Notes: generated from the letters alone by a model not told the origin. DNA of 64,000 nt from Diprion similis (GCF_021155765.1 NC_060116.1:17424584-17488583); one strand, 5' to 3'; shown: positions 22,466 through 36,680, numbered from the stretch's first letter. A program made the numbers and translations.

Positions 22466-25400
22466 TTTCGATTATTCTTTCAGCCCATTCCACCTCAGAG
22501 CAAAAGAAAATGACTTAAGAATTAATTGACCAGTTGGCCTAAGCAAACATCATGCATAAAAATTTCCATATGGGGAAAAAATGTTCCTGCACGTCTCACA
22601 TTTTAAAATTAATTAAATGAATATCCAGAGTCGTTTTGCGTTTCAACATTACACACGTTACAGAGGAAAATTTAGAGCAATTTCCGTGTTTCATTTTTCA
22701 TCTTCGCCTTACATACGTGATATGTACATACTCTGAGGAAACGTATGTATTTTTAAATTTCAGCAAGTGATACGCAACATACGCCAAAAAAATTTTTATT
22801 TGACCTAGCTTTAAACTGATTGATACTCTCAGAAAATCCCGTTGTTATACAAAATACAGCTGTGTGGCGTGATTTGATTATGTAAACACTATTGCTTGTG
22901 TAAGTATTAAGACAAATTAGGAGAAAATAATTCATTTTTAAGCTAGTTTTTTCGCTGCACTGTAATAACAAGAACTGTAAGTAGATGATATAACTAGTAA
23001 CATAGCTCAATGTTTTCTGATTCCTTTGATTATATCGCTATATGGAAGTGAAACGATAGTTTGTTTCACATGCCTTTAAGCCTATGATGTTGTGCTCAAA
23101 TCATTTTTTTAGCTACTTCTTAATTTTACTAATGCTTTGTATATGATTCCGGTTTATATGCACGTAGATTGCAACGTTGTAAATATAATATAATTCATGA
23201 TTGCCTACGTTATGTACATAAAAATGTCTATCTAGTGTTAGATTTCGATGAGAATAGCAGTACGCATAAATCAGGCAGCAAAGCTTACTAAAAATAATTT
23301 TTCATATATCACATTGTCTGTGACACAAACGTTTTATCTAGTCAAATTATATCCGTCATTTATGGCACATAATTGGAACCTTCTTTAGCTTTGACTTAAT
23401 TTATTAAGTAATGATTTACCACACCTTAAAAATGATGCCGAAAATCGGTGATAGAATATATATATTTCTTTAAAATGACAGGTGGATTATTGGACGTTAC
23501 ATGAATTTCTCCCCTTACTTACCTGTATGTAATAAGTACAAGTAGACCTAGGTATAATCAATTGCCAACATAAAGGTTTACTTTTCATCTCTTGTTGATA
23601 ACATCGAACCTTGTATAAATCAGAAGAAAGCGTTTACTGTTTTCGGGTGACTTTATTAATCGAGATTGTTCGATTCACAGTACATGGTAATGTTCTAAAA
23701 TAATATTAGTGAGCAGATTTATATATAGATATATAGCGTAATCTCTGCTAGTATCAATGACAGAGCTGGGATCTTGCGATCATCTAATACCAAAGTACAA
23801 CATGTATTTTCAAAGTGAAACTAGTGTGAGTTTGTTAGCATGGGGCTCATGCAACATGATCGTGTACACACTAGATGCCGAGACGAGGGTGAAATTAGTC
23901 TAGTCGTAATTTTACATCATTTTCAGTAAAATCAATAGACCCAATTTGATACTTTCGTTACCGATAGCAATTTATGTACATTTTGTGTATAATGTATGTA
24001 TAGATGTAATAGATTTATCATTTCTTCGAGATTTTGAAGGCAGGTCTTTCATTCACTTAATTCTTCTAAAATACTTTGTATACTGAATTAACAGTCGCTG
24101 GATTTCAAATGATATCATGCAATATCAGCAGTATTATAACAATCAATATGTTTGGTGTCTAAGAAGCTATTTCAGATCAGTACAAGAATGCACAAGCCAA
24201 AGCCCGATTGCATGAAGTAATCAATAACCACTTTAGGTACTCTTATGTCACTTTTTTTAACTTGCTGAACGTAGTAAATGTGCCGACTCAATTTTCAGTT
24301 GATCACAATTTTATTCGATTATATATATTGTAACCATTTACAGATGATGCGTTTTTTATTTATATACGTGTATGTTGACGTTAATCAATATTTATTATGG
24401 ATACAATGAGAATAAATTATCCTTTAACATGATTGAAAGTTTTACAGTTCTTATTCATTCGCAATTGACAAAGGACTTGCAGGTCAAGAAGCAGCATTCT
24501 GTAATCTCTACTTCACTTCGTAAGTTACTTGTCGCATTTCTTTTGGTATAATGATACGAATTCTGACATCAATAAATTCCATAATCTTCATAAAACAATA
24601 TGTTGTTTCTGTGAAGTTGAAAAGCTTCTGCACTTGTCAGATTATTCATTATGTTCAAAATTTACCAGAAATATAATTTTCATGTCAATTTGTTCTCCAC
24701 TTTGATCAATTTTCAATAGAAGTGGGTGACCCAAATGCCAATAATAAAAATTTTTGCAATGTTTTTTTTACAATAGCTGAACTGTCGGATGAAGTTCTCA
24801 TGTTTAATCTCGTTATTCACTTATCACAAAATCAACTGTTGATTCTTTACAACTAATTTCTAATGTTCCTAACTGTAAAATTTAAAATTAATGTGTATTT
24901 TTAAAGTTTATGAAGATATCCAGTCCTTCTCGGTCAAAAGCTATCGTTCAAATCGCTGTTAAAAATGTTTTATGTACATACATTCGTTAATATCACGCAA
25001 TTGTAACACACCAATCATGTTTTTGGCATAATATATCCAATTCATCGAATCGCTCGCTGTTACGATCAAATGTCACTCCTAAATTTAATTTCAAGTATCA
25101 TCAAACTGTGGGTATAAAAAGCGCTACAAAAATATGGATGTTTTTTTTTATCGCAATTTGATATAACGTACAAGTTTGTATTTACTATGTATTACGACTC
25201 TTTCATATTTTTCTAAAAATAATTACAACAAGACTGCTTCAATTTCACCTTTAATTATGAAATGAGGTTTACAGGCTACACACAAAAATGGTGGTCGTTT
25301 ACTGAATGTCTAAAAGTACACTTTTTTTTGTAACAGATGTAAAGTGATACTTAAAAAAGAAGTAATAACAATGTAAATACTTATAGTGCATTCGGTATTT

Positions 25401-26987
25401 ACATTTGATTCCTTGATTACCTCAAAACGCGACGCTTCATCTCTCTCCTCGCGACGCATTTCGAGGAGTTCTTCTCTTGTCAGGACGCATTTCGAGGTAA
25501 TCGAGGAATCAGATGTAAATACCGCATACGGCTTTATTTTTCGCGAGTGCCTAAGAACTTGGCGAATTAATTAGTTTTATTTTATTCAAATTGTCGAAAA
25601 AGTTTTATTAAGATAAACAGCTGCGAATGGTAGAAAATTTCTAGTACAGTTACAATGTCGCGTTTCGTAGCCTGCCTTCATCATTATTCACCTTTGCATA
25701 ATATTTTTTTCTTCAAAAATTACAATTCGTAAAATTACTAAACAGCGTATTTTTGAATCATCACCTAACTCTTTTTTTGTTTTTCAACTTTCAATTTGTA
25801 TTTCATTCTACTTGCCATCAAGTCTTTCGCTTCAAATCAAACATTCTCAAACAACGTGACAATCTTGATTTTTTATCGAGGCCATTATAAGTAATGTAAA
25901 AAAAATATATATATATATATGTATGTGTGTATCAAAGATTTTCAAATATATTATATATATATTTGAATACCTAAAGACAAAATGACACAGCTGCGATGTA
26001 TTCCAAAAATGTTATCAAGCAAATTTGATCAAGTTTCAAATTTGGAGCGCTGTAGTTAGAATCCCTAAGTTATGATTAATTTTCAGTTAAGTGTCAGTTT
26101 GGCTGTAGGTTGACATTTATATTTCAGATTGTATATCATTATATAAGATATATTTAATAAAACATTTAAAAACCAAAAGTAATATGTGTATATATACATA
26201 TATATATACACATATATATATATATATATGCTACCAGGGATCGCTGCCAGAGCAATTTCCCAATCTACTAATTAAAAACTACTGTTCTGTTGTCGCGTAT
26301 AATAATAGTATACATGTATATGCTTATGTATATCGCCGTATAAATCGATAAATGTTTTTTTTTTAGCCGTTTAAATATTGTAGCAGGTATAGAGTTACTT
26401 TTTGAGGTAGACCAAGTCAACTACATTTCTGTATCCGAGGATCGTATCGCTTGGCTTTACTATTCAGCATTACGTTTTACACAATCTTCACTCTCTCAAG
26501 ATATTGTTTCCCATAAATTAATTCTCAAATGGAAACTCAACAATGCCGTATTACTTACATTTGATGTAGGTCCTTGCAAATAAATATCAGCCACTAAAAC
26601 ATTTTATTTTAAGTTACCGAAAATACATAGAATGTAAACTGAACCATCTTCCATTGCTTGGGAAAACAATAATATGTTTAAATTGACCAACAAAATGCGG
26701 AGAAAGAATAATTATGAACGTTAAAGCGAGAGTTGATGGTATTCAGAGTGAGATACCGCAAAGGAATTAAACTTTCTCTCTAATCTTTCCGGCCCTCGGA
26801 TACACATACGTTTACAGGGAACGTAATATACATTACTACACTAATGATAAGTAATAAATTAATAGTTATTTACCGTGTCATTTTATAATAACAAAAAATA
26901 TAGCCTTGCTGTTGCATGTATTCCATGAAATCTTTCACGCTCTGTACATAGTTGAAAGAAACATACAACAATGAAAACAACTGTATA
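22466..26987. other. 4.5 kb gene-free stretch between convergent genes
   Basis: The stretch is very AT-rich and lies between the 3' ends of the polyamine oxidase (+) and the CREBRF homologue (-). No coding exon is supported. It holds a 140-base palindrome (25.4 kb) and TA-rich hairpins near 25900-25970 and 26185-26230. Part of it is presumably long 3' UTR. Confidence 0.55.
25386..25532. repeat. palindromic hairpin element
   Basis: The left arm (GCATTCGGTATTTACATTTGATTCCTTGATTACCTC, about 25388-25423) pairs with the right arm. The right arm read in reverse is GCGGTATTTACATCTGATTCCTCGATTACCTCGAAATGCG. Identity is high over about 40 bases. The loop contains the sub-repeat GACGCATTTCGAGG twice. 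It has no coding content. A MITE-like or RNA hairpin element is possible. Confidence 0.75.
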
Positions 26988-29282
26988 CTAAAAATCATCA
27001 ATTCCTCCATCGGGCACCCCAGCTCTGACCTTATCCAACACTTTATTGACGAATTCAGTTGATTGGCTGGCAATTCGCACTTCTTCATTTGGAATACATG
27101 TAAAAATATCATTAATATAAAGTCACGCCTATAGTCATTAAAACGTGTTGAATATGTTATGCTTCGTTACCTGTGAACTATACCAGTGTACTTTATGGTT
27201 GCAAGGCATTGCCATAATTCAAGTTATAATGAGATTGAAATAGTTGATTACTCACTAGTTGCTGCTTTGCAGACTTTTTCCATTTGTCGTGTCATTTCTT
27301 CCTGTTTCTCTGGATTAGCCTCAGTCAATTTTGCAGCTAAAGTTTGCTTTATCTGAGCGATGCCATGAATCAGTCGTCCTACAGACAGTTAATAATCTCA
27401 ATGTTAGCAATCATCCGGATTGTAAAAATTACACTCAACAACCCAATAATAAACTCACTGTGCTCCTGTTCCAAGCCATGTAATTTAATCTTGTTGGCTT
27501 CGTGTTGAGCCTTCTTTTTTAGACGACAGGCACGTGAAGCGAGTTTGTTCTTTTCCTTGCGTGTTTTAGGCCGGGCATTAAAGGGTAATTCCGAGACAGG
27601 CGTCATGTCATTTATAACCCTTGCAAGTTTATCCAACTCCCGTCCAATGCTGTAGAGTTTCCTGGGATTGGGCGTCAGGTCGTTTCCATCACCTTTACGA
27701 GCTTTACCACTGTGCTTTATGCCTCTTAGAGCGCAATGCGGACTAAATACCGGGTCTGTGGCCTCATTCAATACATGCGGATCCTCTAGTCGGGCCCGAG
27801 CAACTAGCCTCTGCCCCTTTGGGCCTTTTGCCTGCACATTGTATTGCCAAAAGTAGCGCTCCTTCTTACTGTGCCTACTCTCTCTGTTTCCGTCGCCAGT
27901 ACCAGCTACTTTGACACCCCCTTGTTCCTCGACATCGCTCCCGCCAGAGTCTGCAAACCATGATTGAGGTCGATAAGATTTGGACACTTAGAATAGAATC
28001 AAAATCAAAGGAATCCAAGTGTCAAAAGAACTACCATTGTCGGAACTGTAGTCATCATAGTGGTCGCTATCGTCGTCACTGTCTTCATATCCCTCATCAT
28101 GACTGAAAGGATCAAGGTGGCTGAGGGGATCTGGGCTGAGTGCCCCACCGGTACTGAGACTGCTGGTAGAGCCAGCTTCTGCGAGTCCCAGACTGCCGGT
28201 GCTAAGCAGGTGCTGTCGGGGCTCCCTCCGAGCCCAGATTTGTTCCAATCCCATAGTTTGGGTAGGTGCAGACATCGATAATCGAGACGATTTTGGTTTC
28301 CCTCCCATCACCAATACTGGATCTATCTGTCCTCGCATTGGACTAGTTGTCGGGTTATCAACCTTTCGCATCAACAATTCATGAAGCGTAGACTGAGCTG
28401 AATTCCGAGGTACTAAGTGGGGTGATGTTGACGAGCTTGCCGTTGAACTGCCTGTATAATCACAAAATGTTTGAAAGTTAGTGTCAACTGTAATATGGTT
28501 TTAATAAATATAATGAAGTCAAATTATATACGATGCTGAAGCTGAGGAATTTCGAAGTAATTCTGTTAAATGTAGCAGTTTCAACTGGCACTTATCGCCT
28601 GTGCACGTAATTGGATAAAATATTTCAAATATGATTGACATACAAATATACCTGCTACATTGCTTGTTCCTGGACTAGGATATGATGGAGGACTGGTTGT
28701 CTCGGCTGTCTCCATAAGACTAATACCGCCGTTAATATGAAAGCCAGACGAAGGGTTCTGCGAGTTGTGAATATTGCGATACAAAGGGCCAGATTGTGGA
28801 AAACTACTAGGAGCAAAATTGGATCCACCCCCAAAGAGGGAGGTGGCAGATTGCGTCAAATCGTTGCACATCTTGAGTGGCTGATTTTGTTCTTCGGGCA
28901 GAAGTAAATCGTCAAAGTTTAAATCTCCGAGTAAGGTATCATCGTTGGCATTCAATTCAGCAAGTGTGGGACCCTGGAACAAGTCAGCCTTGTCGACTTG
29001 AAATATATCGTCATCATCCATCTTGAAAGACGTATCCAGCTGATCAGGGTCTATCTTAAAGGGTGATATCACGTGGTCCGGCCTAGACCCCCAAGCTGAT
29101 GGGGCGGTTAATGGAGAAGGTGAGAATTGGTCATAGACACCTCTGGTACCTCTGTGCCCACATGGTATCGGGACAGAAGCAGATGACGGCACCATTTCCT
29201 GCGCTGGTTCCTGTTTTATAAGTCCGTCAATGGTGCTGCTCCCGAGGCCGAGAAGAAAATCCGAATAGGTCGAGTCCCCCAT
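26988..29282 (-). CDS. REPTOR: CREBRF/REPTOR-type bZIP transcription factor (five exons)
   Basis: Exons in transcript order are 29282-28652, 28451-28035, 27950-27459, 27378-27256 and about 27082-26988, giving 585 residues. The first 210 residues are acidic and Ser/Pro-rich, as expected of an activation region. Exon 2 contains [18 protein letters not shown]. The C-terminal half has [43 protein letters not shown] and [18 protein letters not shown]. The bZIP basic region is at about 476-498 ([15 protein letters not shown]), followed by a zipper running into exon 4. Family knowledge: the vertebrate orthologue is CREBRF; in Drosophila REPTOR drives the transcriptional response to TORC1 inhibition. 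The last exon (ending [12 protein letters not shown]...) matches the family tail, but its acceptor is weak. The ATG at 29282 opens a conserved-looking N-terminus. Confidence 0.9.
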
Positions 29283-30602
29283 TTGTATTTAGATGTCGGT
29301 ACAGAGTATTATCGAATAAAAAAATAAGTGAAGTAAAGGAATATGAATAATGATTAGATATCTGGTCTTATTTAGTCGATTGAGATATCGACCTGCACAT
29401 CTTGATGATTCGTTACATTTCACCCAAAGTGTTCAAGTTTATTATTATGTAGGGAATCTGGAATAGTTTGGAGAGTCAATGACCTGTCAGTAAATTTAGC
29501 AACAATAGCAACTGCAATCAATCGTGATACAGTAGGCAATACGTTATTTAGGCTAAGTCTATGCCCCGATCTCTTATTGGACGATAGATAAGAGCAAGTC
29601 TCTATGAGAGTTGAAACAATAAGAACAGGATGTTCAGCACAAGTTCGCGTGACAATGGTAACGAAAACGCCAAGACTGGCGAAGAACAAGTTTGAATGGC
29701 TGATTAACGACTGAAGAAGAAGACAATGGAAAGTCTTATATGCCGTAGATTAGAAAATGAATGTCGTCAAATAAAATTGTTTTTATCCTCTTTTCTAAAT
29801 TCTGTCTCGATGTTGATGGCAGAACTTAAGTACCAGGATCACATAGTGGCTTCGTGTTCACCTCCCTTACGCATGACCGTGACTTTCAATCAGCAAATAT
29901 TCGCCGTGACAACATCGCGAAATCAAGGAAAATCTTTTTATTTCGCAAAATTATATTCAGCAGCGGTGATTCATTTGTTTTGTAACTTTCACACACAGCA
30001 CATACGTAGAACACTTGTCCGCGGAGTTTTATACAACTGTTGGACGTGCTAAGCAGCGTCGTTGTTAAACTTTCAAGAGTAGAATTAGCCTGTTGTTGTT
30101 TTGCCACGAGATCATGAGAAAAATATCCCAAAGTTTTGCATAAACGGAAAAAGGTCACATGAACGCGATCAATCGGAGGAGAGATTCGACCAATCAGCGA
30201 TTCGCATGCCACCTCACTTAGGAGAATCTAGAAACTGATCGCACCAAAATCGTTTATTTTTTTACCGTAGTTAATCGCGGTCTGGAACTCGATCCGGACT
30301 ACATACACCTCCAACGACACCCCGAACAAAACCCAACGGGGCGTGTTCTTTGCTTTCAATAATTTATCGTAAAACGCGATGTCGATATGAAAATAAACAT
30401 TGTAACACGAAGCTCGTTTTTACTTGGCACGAAACGTAATGGCGGCTTGCGTTGGACATCAGCGCGCTTTCAAAAAAAATCCTCACATTTCATCATCCAA
30501 TAAGTTTCATGATATTCAAATGGAATGTTTCGATTTAACTAACATCCATCAATAACAGCATTAATAAGTTTAAATGCGACTGAAGGAAGGGTGCGACAAT
30601 GG
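29283..30602. other. divergent 5' region between CREBRF and LETM1
   Basis: About 1.3 kb separates the two start codons. It must carry both promoters and 5' UTRs. I see no additional gene. Frames near 29420-29689 and 29726-30052 lack domains and are probably chance. Confidence 0.5.
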
Positions 30603-33600
30603 ATGAATAAAATGTTAAAAGATTCTATTCTAGCAGCCCGTAAAATGCGGATTCATGGTGAGCAACATTGTGCGAACAAAATTCCATATGAGAGGTGGAG
30701 AAGATACGCGTCAGAACTGCGAGGTCTCAGCTGATTTGACTAGTAAGAAGCTTCATGCTGGTCCGAAGATTTGTGATGGCTGTGTCTTATCGTGTTTTCA
30801 TGAGGAATACGGTCACAGAAAAGTTCGATAAAACAAACAGTTCGTAATGTATCCATTATTTTATACCCGTACAACGATGGCTGTACGATCCAGCGTATTC
30901 AATCGTACGTATAAAATACTCCGTTCATAATTAATATTGTATTTTACTGTACATGTGCCGTCAACTTGATCGCTTACAGGGACACAATACGTGCCATCTC
31001 ATGTTTATGTAACATGGAAACGCGTGTATTTCACGACTATTTATACCACTGACGGGCATAAAAGTTTCGTTGATTTTCTTTCAGTGTATCCGCGTCAAAT
31101 TTTTCCCGGATTCACTCTATAGATTGTGTGCATCACCTATGAGAATTGTTGACATAGGTTAGGTTTCAATACGTCTAGCATGTGATCAGAATCGAATCCG
31201 ATCAGCCCTGTCATTATATTTCATTGCCGGTTTCGAAAATCCAAATGATCAGTATGTTGCTCCAAAAAGTCAGATGTTACATACATATATTAAGCATTTA
31301 GCCAAGTTTGGCACATACATATACACAAACTTTGTAAGCAAGTCCGATTTGAACAACTGTATGAGACTCTTCAATACGATTTATTTCCCATCTATTACTT
31401 TTACTAAATGTCACTCGATTTTTATCTCATCTTCTCATCTGGCGAAGTATTCGCAAACATGTCTGTACTTTGGTCCCTTAAATCTAAAAATAGTAGGAAT
31501 AGGCTGCTTCTAATGTAATCATTATTTGATGTACATGATAAACTTGATTTTTTTTATTACATCTTTTACTTTGATCTATCCGTAACACACTAGTGTCATA
31601 AGATCCGATCATAGATCCCAAGTTTTTGGTTTCACTTTGTTTTTTTTGCTTCTTCCCAGATGGATGCTACTGTAAAACATGGTGTGGGCACTATCGTAGT
31701 CTTAACTATGTCATGCCAGTTTGTTCGAGTAGGAGAAGTTTCCAAACGTTTTCTAAATCTGTGGAACCGACGCTAACAAGTTATTATCCTATAAACCATC
31801 TGTACATGCAAAATCGAAACTTTTACGTATCACCGACATGGAATGGGCATCAGGAGCACTCTTCTAAAGTTGAAGAAACAGTAAAAAATATCAAGGAGCA
31901 AAAGGAACAATCGGAAAAAGAAAAGCTTGCTGTTCGTGCAACGAATACAGTTGCCGAATCCCCGACAAAAGCTGTCGCTGTAAAACGAACAATCTGGCAA
32001 AAAGTAAAAGCAGAAATACTGCATTACTATCATGGTTTTCGATTGTTGGGACTAGATATGAAAGTTTCAGCAAAATTGATATGGCGCATTCTACGCGGGA
32101 AAGACTTGAGCAGAAGAGAGCATAGATTGGTAGGTTTTGACTCTGTCTTAGGATGAAAATGAAGACTCATTCGATTTTATTATGTATGGATTGAATACCA
32201 TAACAACAACACTGCTTGTTTTCAGCTGATTAAAACGACGGGTGATGTCTTCAGACTCATACCATTCTCTGTGTTCATAATTGTACCCTTTATGGAATTG
32301 TTGCTGCCCGTAGCAATTAAATTATTCCCAGGTTTGTTACCATCTACTTTTCAAACTGCAACTGAGAAGGAAGATAAACTTAAACAGGCACTGAAGGTAA
32401 TGCAATTTTTTTTCTTAATCGTCGAGTTCAGGGTTGCCCTTTAAATATTCAGATTGTGTCCACCTTAGAAGAAGATATTCTGTCCAACTATTAGACTGTT
32501 TTCGATTAGATAAAATTTTCTTGGATTAAATAGTTTTCATTATTGAAATTTTAAGGTGAAAGGTCTAATTGTTAATTAATAGAAGCAGCCAAGATTGAGT
32601 ATGGCAATATATTTTCTATTGTCATGAGCAGATACTGATGTATAATTTATGTTGGATATTGACTAACCTATACACGGTGAAATCTAAGGTACATTTCAAC
32701 TAATCATATTATTCTAAGGTCAAACTCGAGGTAGCCAAGTTTCTACAAAAAACACTCGACGATATGGCCGTGCAGTCATCAGATCGAAACTCGGAGAAAG
32801 CCAAGGAATTCAGTGACTTTTTCTACAAAATTAGATTGGGTGCCGTCGCTTCCAACGAAGAAATAATGAAATTCAGTAAACAATTCGAGGACGAAATAAC
32901 ACTTGATTCTTTATCACGACCACAGTTGATAGCCCTCTGTAGGGTAGTGGATGTACAAACGCTTGGTACCACCAACTTTTTACGCTTTCAGTTGAGAATG
33001 AAGCTAAGAAGTCTTGCTGCTGACGACAGGGTATGTTGAAAGGATATTTCAAATTTTTTTTAATTTTACAAGTATCACCCGGTGATAGTTAATTTGCACA
33101 ATGCCTGCTATGATGGTATCATGGTGCATTCAGTCTCTTGACTAAAACAGTTTTTTGACAGATGATTGACAAAGAAGGAGTCGAATCCCTGACGAGAGCG
33201 GAATTGCAGCAAGCATGTCGAGCTCGAGGAATGCGAGCATATGGAATGCCGGACTCAAGGTTGAGAGAACAATTAGCACAATGGTTGGATCTGAGTCTTG
33301 GTGAAAAGGTACCTCCAACGCTATTACTTTTGTCACGCGCACTCATGGTTTCTGACACTATTCCTACTTCCGACAAATTGAAAGCTACTATATCGGCACT
33401 ACCTGATACTGTGGTGACCCGTACAAAGGGTGCTATCAGTGAGAAGGAGGGTAAGGTCGATCATCGAACGAATATCGAAATTATAAAAGAAGAAGAGCGT
33501 AAGATCGAAGAAGAAAGGCAAGAGAAGAGACAGGAGAGTATTCCTAAACCATCTATGATTGATCTTACTCTTCAAAACCAAGATGAAATCACTACTAAAG

Positions 33601-34792
33601 ACGTCAAAGTCTTGGAGGAAGCTTTAGACAATCTTGGCAAGGTATGTAGAATCCGAATAAGTACAGAGTTTTTCACCGGCTTCCTGGGAACCCAACTTAG
33701 ATGAATAAAATCCTTTCTTACAAACCATTTACCAAAAATTCATAAGATTGTTTTTATTTGAATAATGTAGAATTGATAAATAAATTTATAAAATATGTTA
33801 TAATTATTTCCCTGGATTTTTACTAGGAAAAACAAATGGCCGTGGAAAAGGAAGAAATAAAGGAGCTTAAAGAAGAGATGGCCGAATATCAAGAAGATAT
33901 TCAGGAATTGTACAAAATGAAAGCTCAAGCAAAGGGAGAGGCTGATATAGAAGGATTGAAAGTGTCAAAGGGAGCAAAACGCTTGTTTACTAAAGTGAAC
34001 AAGATGATTGGCAAAATGGACGCAGTTTTGGCAGAGCTTGAGCAATCTGAAAAGAAAATAAAAGAGAAGATAGAGGAGCTTAGTTCAGAGGAGAAAAAAG
34101 ATTCGCATGTGACTGCAGAGCTTGTTAAGATAGACGAATTAATCGCAGCTATAAAACGGATACAAAGTGTTCCTGACGATTCTCGGTTAACTAGAATTGC
34201 AGAAATTCTTGGAAAGATCGATGACGACCGTGATGGTGCCATAAAAATTGAAGATGTACTCCGGGTAAACATCATCGTTTGTTTCATAAGTCAATTTTTT
34301 TTTTTTTTATTAATTTTCCTAGTGTGCTTAATTGATTGTTGATTTTCATTCCCATGGCAGGTGGTGGAACTAATCGGGCAAGAAGACGTAAAACTGAGCA
34401 AAAAGCAGATGGATGAGCTAATCGAACTAATGGACAAAGAAGAAGTTCTTGAAGTGGAGGAGCAAATCCAAAAAGCACTGAAGAAAATAGGAATAGAAAC
34501 AAAAGAAGCAACAGAGCCGATACATGAAGATGTAGAAAAAATTGTACAGGCATCTTCGCAAGCAAATTCAGTTGAAGACAATGCAACTGTTCAAGCAACA
34601 GAGACAAAAATTACAAAGGTGGAAACCAAGACAGACAATAAGAGCACATCTTCTAATGAGAGAAGTGACCTATCGCAACCAATGTCGGTTACAAAACCAG
34701 AAAGTAGAGACGTAAGGGATCCTACCGTAACAACAGTTACATCAAGCGTACCGCCTCCTCCAAAAAAAGCAGAAGGTTCTAAACAACTGTGA
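30603..34792 (+). CDS. Letm1: LETM1, mitochondrial inner-membrane cation exchanger (seven exons)
   Basis: Exons 30603-30657, 31660-32129, 32226-32396, 32719-33030, 33162-33641, 33827-34264 and 34361-34792 join in phase to give 785 residues. The short first exon supplies the Met and a basic, acid-free start after residue 6 (ILAARKMR), as in a mitochondrial presequence. Its donor (ATTCATG|gtgagc) fits the phase-1 acceptor at 31660. Exons 2-5 carry LHYYHGFRLLGLDMKVSAKLIW, one transmembrane helix (about 184-204), the LETM ribosome-binding-like domain (SRPQLIALCRVVD, NNFLRFQLRMKLRS-like TNFLRFQ, ELQQACRARGMRAYG) and RLREQLAQWLDL. Coiled coils fill exons 5-7. A canonical EF-hand loop lies at 628-639 (DDDRDGAIKIED). 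Family knowledge: K+/H+ or Ca2+/H+ exchange and cristae shape. The C-terminal tail is Thr/Val-rich and divergent. Confidence 0.94.
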
Positions 34793-36680
34793 TTTCCGTT
34801 AGATCAACCCAATATATTATGAAGTCGTTTAAATTCGAAGCGCAGACAGTTGAACTGAAACGGAAAATACTGCCAGTGTTTGTAAAAATGCGTTTTGGTG
34901 TCCGTGAGTCTGGAGCTTCTTCGAGCCAGTGATATTCAGTACATGATAATCAACGAAAACTGATGAAATGCGAGATGGAGGTTGCCGCCGACCTTGTAAC
35001 ACGTGGTATTACAAAACAATAGTACATGTTCACGAATATAAGATCGTGTATATTCCTTCTTCTGTCCTGTTATTCTTATGGAATGGTGCTTTTAACAGTC
35101 ATTTTGTAATTTGTATAGATTGTAAACAAGGACTCATCCATATATAACTTATTCGTAATCTATCATTTAAAGAAGTAGAGCATGAGGTAAATGCAACCAG
35201 TAATAGCGGGGCGGCAGTGGGGGGAAAGGGGAATAGTATTACGGTATTTACTACTCATTCTCTGAGTGACAATATGCATGCGCTGGCCACAAACATGTGT
35301 CGCTTATTAAAATTGTATAATTTTTTTATTATGAAAATTACAAAAAAAGATTTGTTATCTCGTAATGGAGGTATCATTCCACGTTTTCGGAATTTAGTTA
35401 TCACTGCATACCAAGCAACTGCTTTGTTGATAAACTAGCTTCAGCAGTTGAGTGAAGGATAATTGTTTCATGTTACATATGCAAATTTTCTCGGGGTACG
35501 TATCATACACACCGACCCACCGCCACATACTATACGTTAAACGAACGTGCAAAGCATAGTGCAAGATGCACACATTTTAACCGTCTAATCCATGAAGTAA
35601 AATTGTTATGATTCACTACATAAATGTACTACCTGTTATATTAAAACGAGAGTAAGTCAACAAATATTTTTGATATTTGAATTCCTATTATCCGGTACAA
35701 ATTTTCGTTTAAAACTAACAATCTTATACAGCACTACGGTTATCAATACTGTTTTATTAGGTCCTTTTGTTACATCAAATTAATAAGCACCCTGGCGAAG
35801 TATTAATTTTTAGATCGAACAACCCCCACAAGGAAAAAAGGATAGAAATTGAAAATAGACTTAAAGTGGTGATATGTGTTTATTGTCATCAATGCATATT
35901 ACCTACAGGGAATATTTCTTGAAGTCACTTACTCACGGAGGTGGTCATCCTACAGAGTATAGCATAGCAAGTAGTGAAGACTTTATGGACCCGATGAGCT
36001 CACTGCAAGAAGTATTCCCTGTTCATATTCAAATATATGGTAATACTATTTGTAATATAAAACGACCGTTTTTTGCTATGCTCCAATAATAATAATCTTA
36101 CTGTCAAGCTTAGGAAACTATGTGTAGTATACAAGCACAAAAATCAGGTTTGTTCTGTGGTGCCATGGGTCTGAATTATTATCCATATTTACTACTTTAG
36201 AGGTTGTATAGATAAATAAATCCTGTCATTGTACCCGCGTCACCTGTTCAAATGTAGAAAATTCCGAGTGGTTCAAGCTGCATCTAATTAAGAAGAACAA
36301 CCATTTTGATTATTGTATTTTCAGCACATGACGTAGAGGGGCAAAAACATATTGCAATAATGTCAGTGGAGCCTTCTGTCAGCCTCCGAATTCTTAAAAA
36401 TTGTGAAGCGTAAAAGATCCCACATAAAGACCGCACGAGGATATCGAAACTATTGAATCCGTCGGTATATGTATAATCATCCCACTCCTATCACATTCTA
36501 AAATCGCCTACATCCGTACTCCAAGCTTTCATTCGCTAATATATCATTTTGCAATCGTTTCCGTAAATCCAGTTTTAATCTCGCAATGGAAGTATTTCTG
36601 TTTATCTTTCAATTGCTGCTCAGGCAACGCTTACCTATCGTGACAAACGTTCGTATTAGCACAAGTTGTTGACTGATCTT
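34793..36680. other. LETM1 3' UTR and intergenic DNA
   Basis: The AT-rich sequence has no supportable gene. The first few hundred bases are presumably the LETM1 3' UTR. Small frames at 35217-35438 and 35874-36089 have no domain and no plausible splice partners. Confidence 0.5.

Noticed and set aside
29420-30212. Frames of 89-108 codons between CREBRF and LETM1
   Set aside because: Divergent 5' region with overlapping frames on both strands; none has domain features or partners.
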